In this document: piece by piece, positions 56,326 to 64,000 of the stretch
How positions within the stretch are numbered: the first letter of the stretch is position 1
How the letters are laid out: each line of letters starts with the position of its first letter
NCBI GenBank assembly: GCA_945643635.1
Contig: CALZFC010000270.1
Location: 2,743,501-2,807,500, forward strand
Reading direction: 5' to 3'
Source of the DNA: Allodiplogaster sudhausi
Lineage: Eukaryota > Nematoda > Chromadorea > Rhabditida > Diplogasteridae
Length of the DNA stretch: 64,000 nt
Program-made: the position numbers and the translations under genes
Notes under the pieces: generated by a model
What the model was told of the DNA's origin: nothing
The model's database searches: none
The model's input: only the letters and a program-made list of their open reading frames with translations

Positions 56326-56377
56326 TCTCTCTCTCTCTCACTCTCTTCCGCTCTTAGTCTCTTTCTCCATCCCATGT
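55052..56377. other. Upstream region of the DEG/ENaC gene
   Basis: It contains a dispersed repeat copy (55095-55190). A possible minus-strand exon near 55440-55545 (RIANRIVGAEARQLKTCTTW, donor GTCGGC) could be a DEG/ENaC N-terminal exon but could not be joined. A CT tract lies at 56276-56345. Confidence 0.4.
55095..55195 (+). repeat. Dispersed GAATTCGCGCC repeat, copy upstream of DEG/ENaC
   Basis: CTTGAATTCGCGCCATTTTG, then GGCGAGAGAGCACTTGTTTT, then AATGTTCAGGAAAGTTCAAT and ATTGTTGAGTTTGTTCCT; the same order of blocks as 53307-53450. Confidence 0.7.
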
Positions 56378-56526
56378 TCATTCCACGGAATCTTCAAATT
56401 CGTCGTCCGCGTCATCGCCGAGCATCTGTGTGTGCAGAACGATATTTTTCTCTTCATCTTCTAATCATATCTCATGCATGATGCTACCAACTGCTTAGCT
56501 GTTCTCTCTGACCCTACATTATTCTC

Positions 56527-56559
<33 letters not shown>

Positions 56560-56599
56560 GTCTCGTTCTCCGTCTTTCTCTGTCTCTCTGTCTGTCTCT

Positions 56600-56643
<44 letters not shown>

Positions 56644-58210
56644 GCTTCATGTCCTGTCCCCTCACACTTACCCTCTTGATGTGCTCGAGTCTCTCGTGCA
56701 TCCTTGGCACTCCGTCCAGCTGCTCCTCCAGCTTCGCTCGCTCTTCCTCCAGACTCATGCGCGCCTCGGCCGCCTCAAGCAGCTCACACAACTGTTTGTA
56801 TTGGCGCCAAATAGTAATATTTGAATCGATCAATTTTGGCGCCAAAATCCAAATTTGAAAAGATTGCAAACATTTGTCACCTCCCCATGCAGCTCAGTAA
56901 GCTCGTAATCGCCCTCGCCATCGTACTTGAGAAGATGCGTGTGGAACTTCCTGAAAGTGGACATTTCTAAGAAGAAGCTTTTACTGAGCACAAATATTGA
57001 CAGCAATTGATAAATTATTGACACGTGTAATTAATTAATTACAACAATAATTCCAATCATTTTTGTTCTTTTTTTTCAATTTTCTCACCAGAGTGAAGGT
57101 CGATGTGTCACGGTGAGCAGGGTGATGCCGGCATCCTGGAGGAATCATGTCTTTAGTCACATTTTAAAGATGGAAAATTTTTGGTATCTAACCATAAGGA
57201 AAATACCTTTGAAAAATACAGAATCTTTCTTTATTTCTTTTTACAAGTACTAAATATTCTCGACTACTATGAATGCTGTCTGTCTCATGCCTTGATCGCC
57301 TGGTAGATGGCACCCTCCACATCGATGGAGACGGCACTCGTACACTCGTCGAGTAGTGCGTACTGGGGCCTGTCGGAAATTTTTCTCTCTCTCTCTCGCT
57401 CTCTCTCTCTCTTTCTCTCTCGCTTACATTCTCTCTCTCTCTTCATCTCACAATATCTCTTACTCCTCTCTCTTACTCTCTTACTTTTTCTCTCTCTCTC
57501 TCTCCCTCTCTCATCTCTTCTGACATATGATAGAAGACTCGTGCCAATCCCATCCGCTGCTTCTCTCCGCCCGAGAGCACGTCCATCCAGTCGCTCTTCG
57601 CGTTCCAACCTAAGAGAGGATTCTCCAGAATAGCTACTATCTTTCTCAACACTACTAACAACAAGTTGCTCAGGCTGATATTACAGTCCCCGGACATCTT
57701 CTTCTTTTAAAGAACATGTCCGGAGACCGTAATATCTACAGGAATCCTCAAGAAAAGAGGTAAGACGAGGAGAACTTCACTTTAATAATTCACATGGACT
57801 TCAATCATTCATGGCCTCATGGACTCCAAGACTAAGCCTCCATGGACAGGATGTGATGCTCAAACAGACCCCCTTCGCGGTCGACGATGTGATTGAGGTG
57901 AACCTTCTCGAGGATCTTGGCGAGATCGACGTCGGTGACGCCTCGCTTCTTCATCTGCCACGCCGTGTGCGGGTAGATCACCTCAATGAAGACATTTTAT
58001 GTTACTAATTTGTTTTTCTCTTTAAAAAAAGGGTATTTGAATAATTATATAACATATTACTATCCGAAATTCATGGCTACTTTGTTCAAGTTTTATTTGG
58101 GAGGGGGGGGGGGAAGCTCAATGAAGTCAAATATAGCAATTCATGCTCTTTTGTGATTAACTGCAATCTTATGGGCTTCATTCTCCTCTCTCTTTCCCTC
58201 TCTCTCTCTT

Positions 58211-58246
<36 letters not shown>

Positions 58247-59685
58247 CCTCCCCCCTCTCTCTCTCTCCCTCCCTCTCTCTCTTTCTCTCTCGCTCCCACT
58301 CCATTGGCTAATCATACTTGGTCACGCAGAGTTCCGAGTGTCATGTATGGCCGTTGAGGAATGAGATACATGCGATCTTTCGGCGGCATTTGGAGGCGGC
58401 CTCTAAAGTGGATTTTTATTTCTTCATGATGTCTAAGAAGTATAAAACTAAACTTTACAACAAAAAAGTGGACTATTAAATAAAGCATTTCAAGGCCTGT
58501 GTTTTATTGATTACAAAATACGCGAGCGATCTCACCTGTAGACCGGCCACAGCCGGCCGAGGATACGGAAGAGGGAGCTCTTGCCACAGCCATTCGGGCC
58601 CGTGATCAGAACATGCATGCCAGGCACGATCTGACAGGCAAGCACAGATGAAGAGACGGAGAGAGTGACAGGTAGAGGGAGAGAGAGAGAAGAGAAAGAG
58701 AGGAAATTAACAGGGAACGCGAGAGAGAGAAAAAATTGGGGAAGATAAAGAGAAGGATAAACACGGAGAGAGAGCGAGAGATGTACATAATAATAAAGAT
58801 AGAAATTCCGAAACGAATATCCCCATGCAAAACTTTGTCTCCTTTTCTTTTTTCGATGAACTTCCTTTTTATTAGTTTCCAGTGTCAATCCTCGGAAACT
58901 TTGAGAGTACAAATAGAGAGCAAAGGGCGCTCGTAACCGTAATTTAAATTTTTTTAAATTCTAGCCTCTCTCTCTCTCTAAGTCACGTATGTATATGCTC
59001 TTGAGTCTCAGGGGAAAGGCGCGAATTTAAACGTGTGATATTTTTCTCGTGTTCCTTCTGATCGCCTCCTCAATGCTCCTGACATGGATGCTCATGGAGC
59101 GTACGACGACGTCGCCGATGGGCGTGACGATGGGCACCTGGTCGAGCACGATGGCGCCGTCCTCGGAGTTGTCGGCGACGACGCCGCGGATCGACGACGT
59201 GTCGAAGCGCTCGGCGCGCCGCTTTAGGGCTGCAATTACTCATTTTTAATTAATTCATTAATTTTAAGTAATTATTTTTTTATTCTTAATTATTAATAGA
59301 TTTAGGTCTGAAAGAATTTATAGTCTAAATTAATTTGAATTCTTTAACTTTATTTCTATTTCAATTAATTAATCAATCAAAAACAACTATTAGTTTGAAA
59401 TTTTTTTAAAGCCGCAATTGTTTTAACTAAAAGATTCGAATTATTTCATCTTTATTAATTAGCTTTAGGGCTGCGATTATTTTTAATAAAAAGAATTTGA
59501 ATTTTTAAACTTTAATCATACTTAGGTGGATTAATAAAATGAGGAAATGAATAAATGTTTTACCTTTGGCACTCTGAGCGTTGCTCGGCTCTTCTTCTCC
59601 GCGCATGTAGATGCCACGCTTGGCCTCCGTGAACACCTTGAACATCTCGTGGACGCGAGAAGTGTAGCCGGCCAGCTCGGTGATC

Positions 59686-59723
<38 letters not shown>

Positions 59724-60979
59724 AGAGAGAGAGAAGGAGAGATAGAGAGAGAGAAGGAGAGAGAGAGAGAGAAAGAGAGAGAAAGACAGAAAGAAAAAGA
59801 TAATTAGAGAGGGCATAGAGAGAGAGAGAAAGAAAGAGAGTAAGAGAAAGAGAGTATGAAAAAGAGAGAGAGAGGGAATAAGAGAAAGAGACCTCCTTAT
59901 AACTCGTCATAAGGCGTTCGGCAGCGTCGGCCGTGTTGAGCAGAAGAGTCTTGGCGGTCGCGAAGCCACGCGTTCGCTCCGAAACACCGCCGTCTGGCTC
60001 GTCTTCTAGTCGCCGAGTCTCTGCAGAGAGGATGGGTCATCGAGCGAAAGAGGGATAGAGAGAAAGCAGAGCGAAAGAGTGAGATAGGAAGAGAGTGAGA
60101 GAAGAAACACAAAGCGAGAGAGAGAAAGCAGAGAGATAGAGAGAGAGAGAGAGAGAGAACTAAGAAGAAGAGCTCTCTGACTGTCGTGGCCTGCGAACTC
60201 TGCCGTTAGAATTGGCAGTGCGATCATGGTCATGCCTGCGCCCGACCAGACGTACTTCATCAGGAATTGCTCTGTGGTTATTGAACATATGTTTAGTATT
60301 GATTAATTGATGTTCTGTCTCTATTAAGTTACACAACTTTAGTAGAATACAGTAGTACTAAATGTTTTTAGTATTGCTTACCATTAATTAATGCTTTGTA
60401 TATATCTTGTCGAATACACTTATGATAAATATATTTAATAATGATTAATTCATGTTTTACACACCCATAATCAATTAATTTATCTCATTACAGTAGTAAT
60501 AATTGTTATACCAATCATAATGTAGAAGATGCGCTTGCTGTAGATGAGGCTCATCTGCTCGCGAAGTCGTCCAAACGCAGACACCAGCTGCTTATTCTCA
60601 GCATCGTGGCCATTGTAGAAGGCGATCTCTTCGCTGAGAAACAAAAAAATATTTCTAATTAGAAGACAAATTCAAAGATTCTAATAATCTATGATAAACA
60701 TGAAAAAGTTTTGGCAATTTTAGTGATCGATATTTAGGAACTCTTTCTACAAAAACGCTCGTTCTTGTAAGAATAAGCGCGGATTTTGAGAAGGGTCAAA
60801 ACAGTTTCCTTTAAATTCGTTTGAAAGAAATTAGAGTTGAGCGTTTGTCAATTAGTAAGAGCAGAAATTGTTTGACCTGTTAGTAATGATTCGAGAGTGG
60901 AGATAGCGGAGTTGGCCCTTGCGCTTCGCCTCCTCAGCGACCATGGCGCCGAACCTTAGCGAGATATTTGAGACATCGG

Positions 60980-61021
<42 letters not shown>

Positions 61022-63440
61022 CTACTCTCTTTCTTTCTCTCTCTCCCGAACTTCCTTTTCTCTCTCGGTCGATCTATCTCTCCCTTGCTATTGAGCATAT
61101 CTTCCCTATATCACTATCTTTATCACTGTCTTCTCTTCTCTCCCTCTTCTCTCCCTCTCTCTTCTATCTCACTTTCACTCTTTTCTCTCTCTCTTTCTAT
61201 TCTCAATCTCTCTTTCTCTCTTTTCTCCTTCACTGCTGACTTTGGCGAGACAGCTTTGAGTATGCGCGCGGTCAGCACAACGGTAGCCGATCCGAGGAAC
61301 ATCGGCAGGAGCACCGCCTTGCCAGTGCCTCGCCGCTTCGCTAGAGCGATCAAAGTGAACCTTAAAATAACCATTGAAGTAATGGATATTAAAATAATGG
61401 AAATAAATCTGTTAATATATCTTTGTCTTTTTCCCTCGTCTGGTAATAAATCCATTATTAAATGGTGTTGTTAACATGAAAATCGGCATGCATACAATGA
61501 TATTTGTAGTTATTTTCTTTCCATCGTCCGTCATCTTTCTTATAATGCAAACAATGAGTAAGCGACAAAAAAAGGTACGTCTTCCCAGATAACAAATGTG
61601 TCCACTCTTGCTCGATGATCACTGAATCACAAAAAAGAAAACAAGGGAAGCAAATAAAAAAAGCCATATGATAATAATTAATAGAAAATAAATTTTAAAA
61701 AACGAAAAAAAAAATTTTCGTAAAAGGAGCACGGAACACAATCGTAATCTATTTGAATGTTCCTGGCACCATTCTCTTAGTCACGTCTGTCTACATCACA
61801 CATGCTCTCTCGCCCTTGTGTCTCAGGGAAAATGGCGCGAATTCAAACGAGAGTTTGGGGGGGGGGAAGAATAAAAAGAGACGTACGAGATGAGCGCAAT
61901 ATCGAGAACAGGCTTGGTGAGATGCGAGTAGAGATGCGCGACGGACTGCGAGAACATAGTGACGTCCTCGGTCAGGCACTGGTCGGCGTTCAGGAGACGC
62001 GTGTCGAGGTTCGAAACTTGGTAGTAGGTCTGGTCCTACATTGGCGGAGAAAATCGGGGTATTTTAAATCGGCTAAAATGGTTGGACAAGTTTAATAGGT
62101 TCCATGGTTGGAGAGGTGCTGAAGAGCGCTTCTTTACCGAACTTTTGCTTGTAAAAAAAACATAAAAATAAAAAAAATATAGATATAATTTTTTTAATCA
62201 TTAAAATGGTGTAAAGATTAACAGCCATGGCGTTAAAAATTTCTAAATATAATTTATTCTAGGATTTCTTTTTCCTATAAAAAGTAGTTCCATACGGCAA
62301 AGTACTCCTTGTAAGCGTGTTCGGTCAGGCGGGTGCGGAAGGCGAGACCGAGGTGCGACTCGCAGAAGCGAATCATCGAATTGACAAAGGTGGCTGGAGG
62401 TGGAATCGAGGGAGAGAGTGTTAGTGAGAGAGAAAGAGAGAACGAGAGAGAGTGAAAGGGAGAGTTAGAGAGAGAGAGAGTGACAGAGATATACAGACTG
62501 AACGAGAAAGAGAGAGAGAGATAGAGAGGTAGTGCCAGAGATTGACCGAGTGAGAGAGAAAGAGAGCGAGAGAGTGGCAGAGAGATACCGACTGACAATG
62601 AGAGAGAAAGAGAGAAAGGGAGCGAGACAGAGAGACCGGGTGAGAGAGAAAGAGGGTGAGAGAGAGAACCTGGCACGGCGACCAGAAGCCATTTGCTGAT
62701 CTGCCAGAAGAACTTGCGAATGTCCTTCTGTACGATGGCCTGGAAGTATATTCGATTGTCTTGATGATCGTTAAACAGTTGTCTTCTTGTCCTTCTCTTC
62801 ATCAGACAGGCTGACAGGAAGTATAAAGGGATATGCTATACAACACACAAAAAAATTGTTTGAAACAAGCATTGTCTCTTTGCGAAACTAAAACAATATT
62901 GTTTGATATATCAAACAATTTGTTTTATTTGTTTGATATATCATACAATATTGTTTCAGTTTTGCTCCGAAACAATGTTTGTTTCAAACAACATTTTTTT
63001 TGTGAAGTAAAGACAATTACAAGTCAAGTAATAGGTTGGTTTGTTAGTAGACGAACCTTGACGATTCGTCCCTCGAGTGCAGCGACGAAGATGGTCAAGA
63101 AGGTGCGCGAGATCAGAATCAGCGAGTGGCAAACTAAGGAGCATGCATTTTATGTTTTGACGTCATTTTTATCAGAAATCTTTCCAAACCGATTAAACAT
63201 TCTGCTAACTATAATTTCTCTTTTAGGGTTTAGTGAAATTTATATAAAATAAAAGAATAAAAAAGATTAGAATGTTTAACTAACAGATTATTCCGGATTC
63301 CCTTGAGAAGAGCCCAGGCACCATGATCTTGAGCAGGCCACGTAGCTGGCGCATAAACTCGGGATTGAAGGCTCGCCGCGAAGTGCGCGCCGTGGCTTCA
63401 TCCTCGGAAGAGACCGAAGTCGAAGATGACTTTTTGACGG
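56378..63440 (-). CDS. pmp-4: ABCD1/PMP-4-type peroxisomal fatty-acyl-CoA half-transporter, first exon(s) not found
   Basis: Exons (minus): 63285-63440, 63057-63133, 62670-62739, 62296-62393, 61887-62035, 61241-61360, 60877-60954, 60512-60633, 60182-60271, 59893-60020, 59564-59684, 59084-59229, 58536-58630, 58318-58402, 57870-57981, 57525-57609, 57291-57369, 57089-57135, 56881-56951, 56672-56791 and a last exon at about 56378-56440. Membrane half: [64 protein letters not shown], the EAA motif [28 protein letters not shown]. ATPase half: Walker [11 protein letters not shown]-loop IPQRPYM, signature [10 protein letters not shown], Walker [13 protein letters not shown], His-loop VTHRPSLW. An acidic tail ([12 protein letters not shown]) ends it. 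The family imports very-long-chain acyl-CoA into peroxisomes. [11 protein letters not shown] and SYKEITELAGY favour ABCD1/2 over PMP70. The N-terminal first helix would lie beyond 63440. Confidence 0.9.
56523..56640. repeat. (CT)n tract in the ABCD gene's last intron
   Basis: Long CT-rich tract with short interruptions. Comparable CT/GA tracts fill introns at 57385-57515, 58187-58300, 59691-59890, 60980-61240 and 62400-62660, so nearly every longer intron of this gene carries one. Confidence 0.85.
59005..59045 (-). repeat. Dispersed GAATTCGCGCC repeat, reverse copy in the ABCD gene
   Basis: GAGTCTCAGGGGAAAGGCGC followed by GAATTTAAAC; inverted match of the 19321 core. Confidence 0.6.
61797..61852 (-). 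repeat. Dispersed GAATTCGCGCC repeat, reverse copy in the ABCD gene
   Basis: CACATGCTCTCTCGCCCTTG, then TGTCTCAGGGAAAATGGCGC, then GAATTCAAACGA. This is the best-preserved reverse-orientation copy, 35 bases from an exon. Confidence 0.75.
62844..63004. mobile_element. Palindromic fold-back element, copy B
   Basis: Same family as 18163-18306. The arms contain CACAAAAAAATTGTTTGAAA and TTGTTTGATATATCAAACAA and pair across almost the whole 160 bp. It lies in an ABCD-gene intron. Confidence 0.85.
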
Positions 63441-64000
63441 CTGTGAGAGAGCTTGTTATATATAGATATGTGTTTCTCTTATTAAAAATTAATTAGTTAA
63501 TCAATTAATTAAGGATGTCGGCAAGTGCCGAGTATAGGAAGTTCTTTTCATCCTACTAATGAATCATTCCTCCGCTTCATCTATTTTTGGTAAAGGAAAA
63601 GAATTCTAGATGAGTTGTTTTTCACCCTTCTCTTCTGCCAGACATATGAAAAGGTCTATATGAATCACCATCTCCTCCTCTTTCCTTGATATTGTGATAG
63701 AAGACAGAATGTCTGGAATGCTTTCTATCGTGCTTTAAAAGGAGAAGTCAAGCACTTATTATTCATTTTTCTCTCTTCATTTCGATTTTATGTTTGAGAT
63801 GAACGGTTTAATTACCCAAGTTTGAGGGACAATAAAGGATACCTGTCTTCTTGCTCGCAACAAAGGATAACTATTATTACCAAAATGTTTTTTTTGAATA
63901 TTTGAACAATGATTAGATTAAAATTATACACTAAAGATTCTAGGGCATATTTTGATTTAATTTTTTTTATCTCGTTAATTCCATGGGCAAGGAATTGTGT
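63441..64000. other. Region upstream of the first assigned ABCD exon
   Basis: AT-rich sequence with no firm exon. A short minus-strand stretch near 63843-63866 ends in a GTATCC donor-like site and could be a small upstream exon. The initiator exon probably lies beyond the window. Confidence 0.4.

Noticed and set aside
56378..63440. Assignment as PMP70 (ABCD3)
   Set aside because: The segments [11 protein letters not shown], the SYKEITELAGY region and the C-terminal coiled segment match the ABCD1/2 pattern more closely.

Overview
The window is nuclear DNA of a nematode. The evidence is a tandem array of transthyretin-like (TTL, PF01060) secreted-protein genes, a tandem ShKT-domain gene, a DEG/ENaC channel, a two-LOTUS-domain gene resembling the worm MIP proteins, short AT-rich introns ending in TTTCAG-like acceptors, and a few apparent GC-AG introns. 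The very high load of (GA)n/(CT)n tracts and the RTE/CR1-type LINEs suggest a diplogastrid-like (Pristionchus-type) genome, but that is inference. No bacterial-style operons, CRISPR arrays or rRNA were seen.

Layout. 1-10.2 kb: five TTL paralogues on the plus strand at increasing stages of decay. They share a duplicated promoter with a TATAAAA box, a GA-rich intron 2 and a common downstream flank. 10.2-11.9 kb: tRNA-like and terminal-inverted-repeat (TIR) elements. 11.9-16.2 kb: an unrecognised minus-strand gene with a LINE in one intron. 17.0-19.0 kb: a tiny GATA zinc-finger gene between perfect 32-bp inverted repeats. 19.2-21.8 kb: an unrecognised minus-strand gene hosting a GC-rich hAT-type element. 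23.5-25.0 kb: a ShKT gene on the plus strand. 27.8-34.8 kb: a minus-strand SUV39-type histone H3K9 methyltransferase (chromo, pre-SET, SET, post-SET) with a freshly duplicated exon. 35.5-47.5 kb: a minus-strand LOTUS-domain gene with a second LINE in intron 8. 48.96-55.05 kb: a minus-strand DEG/ENaC channel with a mucin-like insertion. 56.4-63.4 kb: a minus-strand ABCD1/PMP-4-type peroxisomal ABC half-transporter whose first exon(s) were not found.

Functional links. The H3K9 methyltransferase and the LOTUS protein are neighbours on one strand. In other animals these families act in heterochromatin and in germ-granule/small-RNA biology, but adjacency alone does not show cooperation. The TTL and ShKT proteins look secreted, the channel is at the plasma membrane, and the ABC transporter is peroxisomal. 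Exon models were built by hand from splice sites and reading phase. Where stated, the phases close exactly, which is strong internal support. Coordinates may be off by a base or two.
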